Counted from the stretch's first letter, positions 53,313 to 62,389 are shown. The stretch: DNA of 64,000 nucleotides from Lysobacter sp. KIS68-7 (GCF_021284745.1 NZ_CP089925.1:1921001-1985000), one strand, 5' to 3'. Notes: a model not told the origin generated them from the sequence alone. Numbers and translations are program-made.

Positions 53313-53480
53313 ATGGGCAAGTTGGGTGGATTGCTGATTCGTCCGGACGTCGCGGCGGGACCGCCGTTCCTGTTCGCCTGCCAGCGTTGCAAGCGCAGGT
53401 TCGTGCGCAATGTCCGCTGGGGCAGGGTGTGTCCGCATTGCCTGTCGTTGCGGGTCCGCCGCGTGCGCTTGCTCAAGTAG
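53313..53480 (+). CDS. Small zinc-ribbon-like protein, 55 residues
   Basis: ATG 53313 follows a strong AAGGAGAGG site 5-13 bases upstream. The protein is very basic with two Cys pairs, CQRC and CPHC, separated by 14 residues, as in a small zinc ribbon. It could bind nucleic acid or a partner protein; no family is recognised. It lies 70 bases after galU and may be a separate transcript. The strong ribosome site and Cys pattern support a real gene. Confidence 0.68.
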   Translation: MGKLGGLLIRPDVAAGPPFLFACQRCKRRFVRNVRWGRVCPHCLSLRVRRVRLLK

Positions 53481-53607
53481 CGAATGAACGGTTCAGCGCC
53501 CGCTTCGAGCCGCTCGTCCGACGGGGGCTGGCGGCGCCTCGTCCCCCCTCGCTTCCGGCGAAGGATTCCAATACCGTCGCACTCCAGACCTGCCAGATCG
53601 CATCTCC

Positions 53608-54114
53608 ATGGACGTTGCCCTCGCCGACACGCCGCGCCCCGTCCTCGAACAGGAAAGCCTCGCGCTCAAGAACGAGCGGGAAGCGCTGGAGCGTGAAATG
53701 ACCTGGCAGCGGGAGTTCAACCCGAAGCGCGCCCTGGCCACCATCGCGCGCTGCATCCACGAAGCCAGCGTGCTCAACGAGCACATCGCCCTGGCCAAGC
53801 AGGACCTGGCCGTGGTGGAAGCCGGGATCTCGTCGGTGGAATTGATCGCGAGCCCGAGCCTGCCCCGGGCCCGGCGTTTTTCGGAACAGGCGGCCAGCCA
53901 GCGCGCACTGCAGGACGGCATGGCGCGGCGCCAGATCATCTCCACGCGCCTGGACGACCTGCGCAACAAGGTCAAGCTGGTCTTCGCCGAGGCCGGCCGC
54001 ACCGAGGCGGACCTGGAGCGTCGGCGTTCGTTCGATTTCCCGAAGGCCGTACGCCGCGTGCTCGCCATCGAGGCGCGGGAAGCCGAGTTGCAGCGCGTGC
54101 TCGAGGCCGCCTGA
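53608..54114 (+). CDS. Helical (coiled-coil) protein of unknown function
   Basis: Protein of 168 residues, almost wholly helical by composition, rich in Glu, Arg and Ala, with LEQESLALKNEREALEREM at the N-terminus. No signal peptide, Cys pattern or known domain. It is convergent with the histidine kinase gene, 15 bases between stops. The 127 bases before its ATG show no clear promoter. Confidence 0.62.
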   Translation: MDVALADTPRPVLEQESLALKNEREALEREMTWQREFNPKRALATIARCIHEASVLNEHIALAKQDLAVVEAGISSVELIASPSLPRARRFSEQAASQRALQDGMARRQIISTRLDDLRNKVKLVFAEAGRTEADLERRRSFDFPKAVRRVLAIEAREAELQRVLEAA

Positions 54115-54129
54115 CCGCGCCGGCGCCCC

Positions 54130-55716
54130 TCAGCTCGGCGCCGAATCCCGTTTCACCCGCACTTCCATCAGGTGCCGGGGATGCCCGGAATCCGGATCGA
54201 AGGTGTATTCGGCGCTGATCGCATCGGCGCGGTCGTAGATGTTCTGCAGCCCGTGGCCCTTCTTGCCGGTGGAGATATCGAACTGGCCCGCGCCGTCGTC
54301 GATGCGCAGCATCACGTCGCTCGCCGTGAAGTGCTGGTGCATTTCCAGGCGGATGTGCAGGTATCCGCCGCAGCCGTGGCGCACGGCATTGGTGGTCACT
54401 TCCTGGCAGATGCGGTAGATCGCGGAGGCGACCTCGGACGGAAGCTCGTCGATCGGGCCTTCGATGCCGCACTGGTAGTCGATGTCGTGTTCGCGCGCGA
54501 GCACCGCCATCGGGCCCGCTTCCAGCGCGCGCTGCAGGCCGAAGCGGTCGAGCACCAGGGGATGCAGCGATTGGATGGTTTCGCGCAGGTGTTCGTGCGC
54601 GGTGGCCACCAGCGATTCGATGGAGCGCAGGCCTTCGCGCACGTGCGGCGCGTCGGTGGCGCGTTCCACCAGGCGCAGGCGCGTGGCGATGGCCGTCATG
54701 TCCTGGCCGAGCTGGTCGTGCAGTTCGGCGCCGATGCGGCGACGTTCCTCTTCCTGCTGCGAAACCAGGCGGTTGGCGGCGTCCGACAGCGCGCGCGTGC
54801 GCGAGGAAAGCATGTCGATCGAGGCCTTCAGCGCGCGGCCCTGCGTGCGCAGGGAGTCCGCGGAAATCCCCAGCGTCAGCGTGGCGAAGCCTGCGGCGGC
54901 CATCAGCAACTGCAACTGCACCGGGCGCCAGACCTCGAAAAGGCTTTCATCGCTCATGTAGGCGCTGGCGCTGAGCAGCACGAGCGCGATCGAGCCCGCG
55001 CGCCAGCCGAAGCGATACGCGATCCAGAACAGGATGAAGCTGGACAACACGATCGGATAGAACTCGATGCGTTCCACCGGCAGCATCGTCGCGCCGATCG
55101 CCAGCGCCGCGGGCAGGAAGACCACGCCGTGCCCCAGCATCGCGCCCCACGGGATCGGCTGGCCGCGCGGCACGCCGAGGAACATGCGAAACACCGGCGC
55201 CACCACGACGATGCCGATGAAGTCGCCGAGTGCGAAATTGAAGAGCGCCTGCACCATCGAGCGCGGCGCGCCATCGTCGATGGCGTTGATGATCAGCAGC
55301 GCGACCGCGCTGGCGAGCGAGGCGCCCATGCCGCACAGCAGGAAGCGCATCATCGCCTCGGGCGTCGGCGAGGCGGCGGGTGCGCGGCCGAAGCGCCAGA
55401 TGATCGCCGCATACAGGCACCAGGGCACGACCGCGGCGGCGAGCAAGGTCAGATCGGAATCGAACCTGCCGCGATACAGGCCGATCAGGAAGATCGCGCC
55501 CATGTCGCCCAGCGCGAGTCGCCACCAATCGCGGCGCGGCGACATCCACAACGCGGCCAGGCGCAGGCCCGCGGGCAGGAACCAATACACACTCGAAAGT
55601 GAGAACAGGCCTGCATAGGCAGCCGCGTAGGCGAACGGCAGCAACCACGCGACTGGACGCTGGGACCAGCGACGCGTTTCAATGCGGGTCCCACGCTTTT
55701 GTCGGTCAGTTCCCAT
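54130..55716 (-). CDS. MASE1-type sensor histidine kinase (NarL-family partner)
   Basis: Inner-membrane kinase of 528 residues. About eight hydrophobic segments in residues 25-290 look like the MASE1 sensory domain. The HisKA_3 box is RRRIGAELHDQLGQDMTAIA with the phospho-accepting His; the ATPase has TNAVRHGCGG and GHGLQNIYDRA. ATG 55716 has GAAGGGGTGG just upstream, a good ribosome site. It is divergent from its response regulator gene, and the two start codons overlap within CATG. Confidence 0.92.
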   Translation of the reverse strand: MGTDRQKRGTRIETRRWSQRPVAWLLPFAYAAAYAGLFSLSSVYWFLPAGLRLAALWMSPRRDWWRLALGDMGAIFLIGLYRGRFDSDLTLLAAAVVPWCLYAAIIWRFGRAPAASPTPEAMMRFLLCGMGASLASAVALLIINAIDDGAPRSMVQALFNFALGDFIGIVVVAPVFRMFLGVPRGQPIPWGAMLGHGVVFLPAALAIGATMLPVERIEFYPIVLSSFILFWIAYRFGWRAGSIALVLLSASAYMSDESLFEVWRPVQLQLLMAAAGFATLTLGISADSLRTQGRALKASIDMLSSRTRALSDAANRLVSQQEEERRRIGAELHDQLGQDMTAIATRLRLVERATDAPHVREGLRSIESLVATAHEHLRETIQSLHPLVLDRFGLQRALEAGPMAVLAREHDIDYQCGIEGPIDELPSEVASAIYRICQEVTTNAVRHGCGGYLHIRLEMHQHFTASDVMLRIDDGAGQFDISTGKKGHGLQNIYDRADAISAEYTFDPDSGHPRHLMEVRVKRDSAPS

Positions 55717-56356
55717 GCCACCCCTTCACATCGCACTCGTCGACGACCATCCCATCGTAAGGGCTGGCTTCCGGCAATTGCTCGAAATGGAGCCCGGCTG
55801 GAAGGTCACGGCCGAGCTGGGCAATGCGCGCGAGGTGGCCGCGTGGATGCTCCAGGGCACCTGCGACGTCATGGTCATGGACCTCTCGCTGCCCGACGGC
55901 GACGGCCTGGTGCTCATCCGCCACCTGCTGGCGCAGAAGCCGGACCTGGCGATCGTGGTGCTCAGCATGCACGACGGTGCGCTGTACGTGCAGGACGCGA
56001 TGTCGGCGGGGGCGCGCGGTTACGTCACCAAGCGCGCGGCACCGGACGAGCTGGTCGATGCCATCCGCGCGGTGGGCCGCGGCGAGGTCTACCTCGGGCA
56101 GGACGTGCGCATGCATGCGGGCGATACGGGGGCGGGGCCGGAAGAGCGATTGCTGCCGGAGCTGACGAGCCGCGAGGCGCAGGTGTTCCTGTTGCTCGCG
56201 CGCGGGCACTCGGTGGCGCGTGTCGCGGCGACCATCGGCATCAGCAACAAGACCGCGTATGCGCATCGGGCGAACATCTACAGCAAGCTGCACCTGCAGT
56301 CGGATTACCAGTTGCATGAGTTGGCGTCGCGGCGCGGCTTGATCGCCGCGACCTGA
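55715..56356 (+). CDS. LuxR/NarL-family response regulator
   Basis: Regulator of 213 residues. The receiver has LVDDHPIVRAGFRQLLE, the phospho-acceptor Asp in VMDLSLPDGDG and Lys in YVTKRA. The C-terminal LuxR helix-turn-helix is LTSREAQVFLLLARGHSV and NKTAYAHRANIYSKL. ATG 55715 gives the standard receiver start but lacks a visible ribosome site; the frame is also open to ATG 55682. It is the probable partner of the divergent kinase. Confidence 0.9.
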   Translation: MPPLHIALVDDHPIVRAGFRQLLEMEPGWKVTAELGNAREVAAWMLQGTCDVMVMDLSLPDGDGLVLIRHLLAQKPDLAIVVLSMHDGALYVQDAMSAGARGYVTKRAAPDELVDAIRAVGRGEVYLGQDVRMHAGDTGAGPEERLLPELTSREAQVFLLLARGHSVARVAATIGISNKTAYAHRANIYSKLHLQSDYQLHELASRRGLIAAT

Positions 56357-56362
56357 ACCGGC

Positions 56363-57448
56363 TCAGCGTGCGGCGTTCGCCACCAGCAAGGGCTTGAGCC
56401 GCGGTTCGAGCAACTGGCGACGCCAACCTGAAAGCGCCCCTGGCCAATCGTGGCCATCGAGCAGCGTCTCCAGCCAACGGCGCGACGCGAGCACGCCATC
56501 GGGCAACCCGAGTTCGCGCGAGACTTCTGCCGTCGTGTCCTGCAGTTTGCGCAGCGCCACTTTGTCGCGTTCGTCGGACTTCGCGGCAGGCGCATCCGCT
56601 TCGTCGGCCAGCGGCGTCGTCAGCGCACTCCAGATCGCATCGAGCAGGCTCTTCGGCGATTTCGGCGTCGCATCCAGCTGGCGCTTCAGGCCATCGCGGT
56701 CGATCGGCGGGTTGCGCGCGAGGGCGGTCGCCAGTTCGTTGTCGAGGATCCAGGTGCGCGGGCGGTCGTTGGTGCGCGCGTAGGCGTCGCGCCAACGCAA
56801 CAGGCGCAGCAGGCGACGCTGCGCGGCTTCGTCCAGGAATTGCGCCGAACGCAGCGCCAGGTGCGGCCAGCGTTCGCCGTTCTCGTCGGCACCCTGCGCC
56901 AGGCGCGCGCTGTCTTCGTCGAGCCAGGCGCGGCGGCCGAGCTCGTCGAGCTTGGCGGCGAGCGCGAGGTAGATCGCGTCCAGGTGCACCACGTCGTCCG
57001 CGGCGTAATCCAGTTGCGAGGCGGTGAGCGGGCGGCGCAGCCAATCCGAGCGCTGCTCGCCCTTGGCGAGCGTCACGTGCAGCAGGTCCTGCACGATGCG
57101 CTGGTAGCCCATGCCCGCGCCGATGCCGGCCAGGCCCGCGGCGATCTGCGTGTCGAACAGGGGCGTGGGCGACACGCCGCACGCGCGCTTGAAGGCCACG
57201 ATGTCCTCGGACGCGCTGTGCATCACCTTGAGCACGTTGCGGTCGGCGAGCAGGGGCGCGAGCGCTTCGCACATGCCGGGGACCAGCGTGTCGACGAGCA
57301 GGATGTCGCCTTCGATGGCGATCTGCACCAGGGCCAGTTGCGGCCAGTAGGTGCGTTCGCGGATGAACTCGGTGTCCAGGCCCACGCGGGCGGGGCGTCG
57401 CGCGAGGCGCGCGGAGAGGTCGGCGGGGTCGGAAATCCAGTGGTGCAC
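56363..57448 (-). CDS. rnd: Ribonuclease D
   Basis: 3'-5' exoribonuclease that helps mature tRNA ends. The protein has 361 residues. The DEDD catalytic pattern is seen as VGLDTEFIRE, KVMHSASEDI, and LDYAADDVVHL; one or two HRDC domains follow. The start is GTG 57448 (HHWISDPADL), because upstream codons look non-conserved; ATG 57544 in frame is an alternative but overlaps the divergent lipoprotein start. Confidence 0.92.
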   Translation of the reverse strand: MHHWISDPADLSARLARRPARVGLDTEFIRERTYWPQLALVQIAIEGDILLVDTLVPGMCEALAPLLADRNVLKVMHSASEDIVAFKRACGVSPTPLFDTQIAAGLAGIGAGMGYQRIVQDLLHVTLAKGEQRSDWLRRPLTASQLDYAADDVVHLDAIYLALAAKLDELGRRAWLDEDSARLAQGADENGERWPHLALRSAQFLDEAAQRRLLRLLRWRDAYARTNDRPRTWILDNELATALARNPPIDRDGLKRQLDATPKSPKSLLDAIWSALTTPLADEADAPAAKSDERDKVALRKLQDTTAEVSRELGLPDGVLASRRWLETLLDGHDWPGALSGWRRQLLEPRLKPLLVANAAR

Positions 57449-57542
57449 GGAGCGGCTGCGCGGGGGACTGGCCGCCAGACTACCGGTTGCCGGACCCGGC
57501 GGCCATCGTCCACCATGCCGCGTCGCCTGCCGCTGGACCTCC

Positions 57543-59390
57543 ATGACGTCCCTGAAGTCGTCGACATCGCTCCTGGCCCTGTTCGCGCTGCTGCTCGCGC
57601 TGGCCGCCTGCGAAGGCGCGCGCGACAAGGCCCGCGCGCGCCAGGAAGCCGGTCGCAATCCGCAGGTCACCATCAGCGGGGAAGAGGCCGTGTTGGTGCC
57701 CGCGTGGCAGCCGCCGGCGGTGGAGATCGCGAGTGGCGAGGAACCGAAAGTCCTCGCCGAGGCGAAGAAGGCGCTCGACGAGGATCGCCTGTTCGGCGGC
57801 GAGCGCGACGCGGTGCCCCTGTTGCTGGAACTGCGCGCGCGAATGCCGGACGACCCCGAGGTCGCACGCATGCAGGCGCGCGCCGTGAAGCAACTGATCG
57901 TCCAGGGCGATGCCGCGCTCGAAGACATGGACATGGATCCCGACGCCCTGCGGCGTGCGCACGAGATCGGCGAAGTCGCGCGCACCGCGGCGGGCGACGA
58001 TCCCGCCGTGCGCGCGTTCCTCTCTCGCGTCGACGGTGCGGACCAATCCGTGAAGCTCGATGTGCTCGGCGAACGCGAATTCGCCGCCGGGCGCATGGGC
58101 GGCGAGAAGGAAGGCGAGGGCGCGCTGGCCTATTTTCGCGAAGCCATGCGTGGACGCCCCGGCGACGCGCGCGCGGCGCAGGGCATCGCGGCGGTGGAAA
58201 GCAACATGATCCGGCACGCCGAAGATGCCGCGGCGCGGGCCGACTTCGGTGAGTCCGATCGCTGGCTCGCCATCGCCGGCAAGGTGCGCCCCGGCGCGGA
58301 CACGGTGGCGGATGCGCGCCAGCGCATCGCGATGGTGCGCCGCCTGCGCGTGGATGCCTTGCGCGACGAGGGCGTGGCCGCGTTGATGCGCGAAGGCGGC
58401 CTGCCGCAGGCGCGTCGCGTGTTGTCCGAGATGTTGCGCATCGCAGCGCCCGGCGATCCGGCGGCGTCGGAATTGCGCGAACGCATCGACCTGGTCGCGC
58501 ACTACGGCCTGTTCCGCCCCGGCCAGGTGTTCACCGACGCGCTGCGCAGCGGTGCGCGCGGGCCGCAGATGGTGGTCGTCCCGCACGGCGGATTCCTGAT
58601 GGGCGCGCGCGACGGCGAAACCGATGGCCGGCCCGCCGAGCGTCCTTCGCATTACGTGCGCTTCGATCGCGGCTTCGCGATGGCGCGGACGGAAACCACG
58701 GTGGGCGAGTTCCGTCGTTTCATCGACGCCACGCAATACCGCAGCCGCGCCGTGCGCCGCGGACATTCGATCGTGTACGACGAAAGCAGCGGCAACCTGG
58801 TGCGCCGGAGCAACGTGGACTGGCGCCACACGTACACCGGCGCGCTCGCCACCGACGACATGCCCGTGCTGCACGTCAGCGCACGTGACGCCGAAGCCTA
58901 TGCGCACTGGCTCTCGCAACAGACCGGGGAGCGTTACGCGCTGCCGAGCGAAGCCCAGTTCGAATACGCGGTGCGTGCAGGCACGGTCGGGCCCTTGCCT
59001 TGGGAGTCGCGCATCCCGCCGCGCAGCGCCGGCAACGTCACCGGCGGACTCGACCGTTCGCCCACCGGTCGCCAATGGCACAACGCGTTCGCAGGCTATG
59101 GCGATGGCTATTGGGGCCCCGCGCCGGCGGGCGCGTTCGCGCCGAATGCATTCGGTCTTCACGACCTGGCCGGCAACGTCAGCGAGTGGGTGGCCGACTG
59201 CTGGCACGAGGGCTACCGCCGCGCGCCGACCGACGGCCAACCCTGGGTCAACCCGGGGTGTCGCCAGCGCGTGATCCGCGGCGGCTCGTGGTTGAGCGCG
59301 CCGGCGCAAGTGCGTTCGGCGTGGCGTTTGTCGACGGATGGCGACACCACCAATGCGCGGCTGGGCTTCCGCCTCGTACGGGAGCTGTAA
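57543..59390 (+). CDS. Lipoprotein with formylglycine-enzyme-like domain
   Basis: Protein of 615 residues with lipobox ALAAC near residue 19. The N-terminal half (to about 340) is helical and TPR-like. The C-terminal half is an FGE-sulfatase (SUMF1) fold: GFLMGARDGETDGRPAE, ALPSEAQFEYAVRAG and FGLHDLAGNVSEWVADCW. The catalytic Cys of true formylglycine enzymes is missing: the usual CRSA is VRSA here. A binding or structural role, as in many such domains, is more likely than sulfatase activation. Divergent from rnd across 94 bases. Confidence 0.85.
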   Translation: MTSLKSSTSLLALFALLLALAACEGARDKARARQEAGRNPQVTISGEEAVLVPAWQPPAVEIASGEEPKVLAEAKKALDEDRLFGGERDAVPLLLELRARMPDDPEVARMQARAVKQLIVQGDAALEDMDMDPDALRRAHEIGEVARTAAGDDPAVRAFLSRVDGADQSVKLDVLGEREFAAGRMGGEKEGEGALAYFREAMRGRPGDARAAQGIAAVESNMIRHAEDAAARADFGESDRWLAIAGKVRPGADTVADARQRIAMVRRLRVDALRDEGVAALMREGGLPQARRVLSEMLRIAAPGDPAASELRERIDLVAHYGLFRPGQVFTDALRSGARGPQMVVVPHGGFLMGARDGETDGRPAERPSHYVRFDRGFAMARTETTVGEFRRFIDATQYRSRAVRRGHSIVYDESSGNLVRRSNVDWRHTYTGALATDDMPVLHVSARDAEAYAHWLSQQTGERYALPSEAQFEYAVRAGTVGPLPWESRIPPRSAGNVTGGLDRSPTGRQWHNAFAGYGDGYWGPAPAGAFAPNAFGLHDLAGNVSEWVADCWHEGYRRAPTDGQPWVNPGCRQRVIRGGSWLSAPAQVRSAWRLSTDGDTTNARLGFRLVREL

Positions 59391-59412
59391 GTCGCACTCA
59401 CGGGAGAAGGCG

Positions 59413-60300
59413 ATGTCGATGGATCCGAACCAAGGGCAGCAGCGGCGCGGCATCGGCGGCGGTGGCATCCGCTGGTGGGTGTTGCTGCTGTTCGCCGGTT
59501 ACGCGGGCTATTACTGGCTCTCCAACCGCAGCACCGACCCGCTCACCGGCGAAACGGTGATGATCGACAAGAACATTTCGCCCGACGACGAGAAAGCCCT
59601 CGGCCTGCAGGCGTGGCAGGAGTTGCTCACCACCGAACATCCGTTGCCGCCGAGCGACCCGAATGCGCAAGCGATCCGCGGGATCGCCCAACGTCTGATC
59701 GCGAAGATCCCCGAGGTGTCCGACGCACTCGCGGCCGAGCACAACCTGCAGGCGCAGCACATCGAGAAGTCCTTCGACTGGGAAGTGAACGTGCTGCAGT
59801 CCGACCAGGTGAATGCCTTCTGCCTGCCGGGCGGGAAGATGGCGGTGTACACGGGCCTGATCCCGGTGGCGCAGAACAACGACGCGATGGCGATCGTGAT
59901 GGGTCATGAGATCACGCATGCGTTGTTGCGGCATGGGGCGCAGCGGATGACGGAGCAGAAGCTGGCGCAGATCGGGCAGATGGCGGGTGCGATGAGTGGG
60001 ATGGATCAGTCGCAGATGCAGGCGGTGATGTCGGTCTACGGGTATGGGCGTGCGTTGCCTTATGCGCGGAAGCAGGAGTCGCAGGCGGATGAGATGGGTT
60101 TGATGCTCGCTGCGGCTGCGTGCTTCAACCCGGAGGAGGCGATTCCGTTGTGGCAGCGGATGGATGCTTCCAGCGGTGGCAATGCGCCGCCCGAGTTCGC
60201 GTCGACGCATCCGAATCCTGGGACGCGCATCCAGAATCTCCAGGCGTTGATGCCGAAGGCGATGGAGTATCGGAAGCGGTTTTGCGAGACGGCGAAATAG
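59413..60300 (+). CDS. M48-family metalloprotease
   Basis: Membrane-anchored zinc protease of 295 residues. One N-terminal hydrophobic segment (about 20-36) is followed by the M48 domain, with the zinc site GHEITHALLRHG and the third ligand Glu in QESQADEMG. This is the BepA/LoiP type, acting on envelope proteins. ATG 59413 is used; an ATG two codons later is equivalent. It follows the FGE-like lipoprotein by 22 bases, and its end faces the giant palindrome. Confidence 0.9.
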   Translation: MSMDPNQGQQRRGIGGGGIRWWVLLLFAGYAGYYWLSNRSTDPLTGETVMIDKNISPDDEKALGLQAWQELLTTEHPLPPSDPNAQAIRGIAQRLIAKIPEVSDALAAEHNLQAQHIEKSFDWEVNVLQSDQVNAFCLPGGKMAVYTGLIPVAQNNDAMAIVMGHEITHALLRHGAQRMTEQKLAQIGQMAGAMSGMDQSQMQAVMSVYGYGRALPYARKQESQADEMGLMLAAAACFNPEEAIPLWQRMDASSGGNAPPEFASTHPNPGTRIQNLQALMPKAMEYRKRFCETAK

Positions 60301-60324
60301 GCCGGAAGCCTCCACCCGAAGGGC

Positions 60325-60950
60325 GCGCTGACCCGCCGCGGCGTTTGTTCCCTTTCTCCGCGGAGGGCACTTCGGGCCCGCCTTTACGCTCCGAAAGGGA
60401 ACAAACGCCGCGGCGGGCCATCGCGCTCACAATGCGAGCGTCCGCGCGAAGCCCAACGCAACTTCATTCGGCCGGCGGTCCGCTTCCCACCAAAAGAATC
60501 CCGACCCTCTCTCGGAAACGCCATCCATGGCCACCGAGTTCGGATCGTTGCCCATCCATGGGCAACTCCCGGGATTCTTTTGGTGGGAATCGGACCTTCG
60601 CGGCGATGCGGGAATCACACCGCTTCGGCGCAAAGCTTTTGGCTTCCGAAGCGGTGATCCATCAATTCATTGCGAAGGTCTGCTTCCCATCAAAGCAATC
60701 CCGGGAACTGCCCATGGATGGGCAGTGATCCGAGCTCGGTGGCCATGGATGGTCTTCCGAGTGAGGGTCGGGATTGCTTTGATGGGGAGCAGACCGCCCT
60801 GGAAGATGGAGGGCGGTGGGTTTCGCGCGAATCGAACAAATCGCGTGCGCGTTGGCCCGTCGCGGCGTTGATCCCTTTTCGGAGCGTCGCTCCTGCGGAG
60901 AAAAGGGATCAACGTCGCGGCGGGTCCGACGCGCCCGTCGGGTGGCGCAG
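60325..60950. repeat. Giant nested palindrome, about 620 bp, between convergent genes
   Basis: The 653-base gap 60301-60953 is one large imperfect inverted repeat centred near 60636, in the order A-B-C-B'-A'. A is a perfect 24-bp stem (60332-60355 with 60394-60417). B has a 27-bp stem with one mismatch (60477-60503 with 60570-60596) enclosing two small hairpins, including GTTGCCCA with TGGGCAAC. C is ACCGCTTCGG with CCGAAGCGGT (60619-60655) inside a 9-bp stem. B' (60678-60794) and A' (60856-60924) are mirrored relatives. No transposase and no convincing gene are present. Confidence 0.9.
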
Positions 60951-60953
60951 GCT

Positions 60954-61694
60954 TTAGAAGCTCATGAACAGACCACCATTCACCGGCACATTCGCACCAG
61001 TAATGAAGCCCGCATCATCGTTCGTCAGGAATTCCACGGTACGCGCGATCTCGGAAGGCTTGCCCAACCGACCCACCGGCACACTCTCGACGATCTTGGC
61101 GCGGATCTCGTCCGGCACCTTCATGACCATCGCCGTCTCGCAATAACCCGGCGACACACTGTTGACCGTCACACCCTTGCGCGCCACTTCCCGCGCCAGC
61201 GCCATCGTGAACCCGTGCATCCCCGCCTTCGCGGCCGAATAGTTCGTCTGTCCGAACTGCCCCGTCTGCCCGTTTACCGAACTGATGTTGACGATGCGGC
61301 CGAAACCGCGCGTCGTCATGCCATCGACGACCTGGCGGCACATGTTGAACACGCCGTCGAGGTTGATGTTCATCACCGCATCCCAGTCGGTGCGCTCCAT
61401 CTTGCGCAGCGTGGTGTCGCGCGTGATGCCCGCGGCGTTCACCAGGATGTCGACGCCGCCATGCTGCGCTTCGATCTCGCGCACGAGGGCGGCGCAGGCG
61501 TCGAAGTCGCCGACGTTGCCGGGGGCGAAATGGATGTCGAGGCCTTCGACGTCCTTGCGGAATTCCGCGATGCGGTCTTCGCGGGCGGCGAGGTCGGTCG
61601 CCACCACGGTGCGCCCGGCACGGGCGAGGGTCTTGCAGATCTCGGTGCCGAGACCGCCGATGCCGCCGGTCACGACGGCCACGCGCTTGCTCAT
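60954..61694 (-). CDS. Acetoacetyl-CoA reductase-type SDR (first copy)
   Basis: NADPH-dependent short-chain reductase of 246 residues. The nucleotide site is VVTGGIGGLGTEIC; the catalytic Ser, Tyr and Lys are in ISSVNGQTGQFGQTNYSAAK. The MHGFTMALAREVARKGVTVN and MVMKVPDEIRAKIV blocks are typical of PhaB/PhbB. It would make 3-hydroxybutyryl-CoA for polyhydroxyalkanoate. The second copy lies beyond phaR; a phaC synthase is not in the window. A generic FabG role is possible. Confidence 0.85.
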   Translation of the reverse strand: MSKRVAVVTGGIGGLGTEICKTLARAGRTVVATDLAAREDRIAEFRKDVEGLDIHFAPGNVGDFDACAALVREIEAQHGGVDILVNAAGITRDTTLRKMERTDWDAVMNINLDGVFNMCRQVVDGMTTRGFGRIVNISSVNGQTGQFGQTNYSAAKAGMHGFTMALAREVARKGVTVNSVSPGYCETAMVMKVPDEIRAKIVESVPVGRLGKPSEIARTVEFLTNDDAGFITGANVPVNGGLFMSF

Positions 61695-61792
61695 TGGATC
61701 CCCGGAAAGTGTTTGTTGCGGTGCAGCAGCGATGGTCGCGCCGAACCCCGGGCCGCGTCAACGCAGCGGCCGGGCTTGTTCGGGCGGGGCCC

Positions 61793-62284
61793 TCAGGCCT
61801 TGGTCTTGTCCTTTTCCTTCTCGCGCGGCGGCGGCGCGGCCGTGCGGCCCATGCCGCCGACGAGGTTCTGCTGGAAATCCTTCCACATTTCCAGGTTCTT
61901 CTCGGTCAGCTGGTTGAGCATCGTCCACGGCGCCTGGCCGATCAGCCCGCTCATCTGCTGGCGGAACTGCTGTTGCTGCTCGAGGAAGATCTGCATCGAG
62001 CGCTCCAGGTAGTTGCCCATGAAGCCCTGCAGTGAATCCCCGTAGAAACGGATGATCTGGCTGAGCAACTGGGTGGAGAGCATCGGCTCTCCGTCCTGTT
62101 CGTGCTCGGCGATGATCTGCAGCAGCACGCAGCGCGTGAGGTCTTCGCCGGACTTGGCGTCGCGGACTTCGAACTCCTCGCCATCGACGATGAGCTGGCG
62201 CACGTCTTCGATGGTGATGTAGCTCGAGATGCGCGTGTCGTAGAGACGACGGTTCGGATATTTCTTGATGACGCGGAGTGGCAT
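61793..62284 (-). CDS. phaR: Polyhydroxyalkanoate synthesis repressor
   Basis: Regulator of 163 residues. The N-terminal domain RVIKKYPNRRLYDTRISSYI is highly diagnostic, followed by GGEEFEVRDAKSGEDLTR-like sequence and a helical region, ending Lys-rich. PhaR binds PHA granules and the promoters of granule genes. It sits between two acetoacetyl-CoA reductase genes on the same strand. Confidence 0.95.
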   Translation of the reverse strand: MPLRVIKKYPNRRLYDTRISSYITIEDVRQLIVDGEEFEVRDAKSGEDLTRCVLLQIIAEHEQDGEPMLSTQLLSQIIRFYGDSLQGFMGNYLERSMQIFLEQQQQFRQQMSGLIGQAPWTMLNQLTEKNLEMWKDFQQNLVGGMGRTAAPPPREKEKDKTKA

Positions 62285-62389
62285 GTGCGGTCAACCCCCG
62301 TAGAACGCGGGGTCGAGCATGGCGCACTGCAGCAGCGGAATGCAACAGGGCTGTCAAGACCCTCAGGTCATCATTGTGAACGGGTGGTT

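Noticed and set aside
60325-60950. Insertion sequence or MITE with terminal repeats
   Set aside because: No transposase frame and no flanking target duplication are visible; a non-autonomous element remains possible but is not shown.
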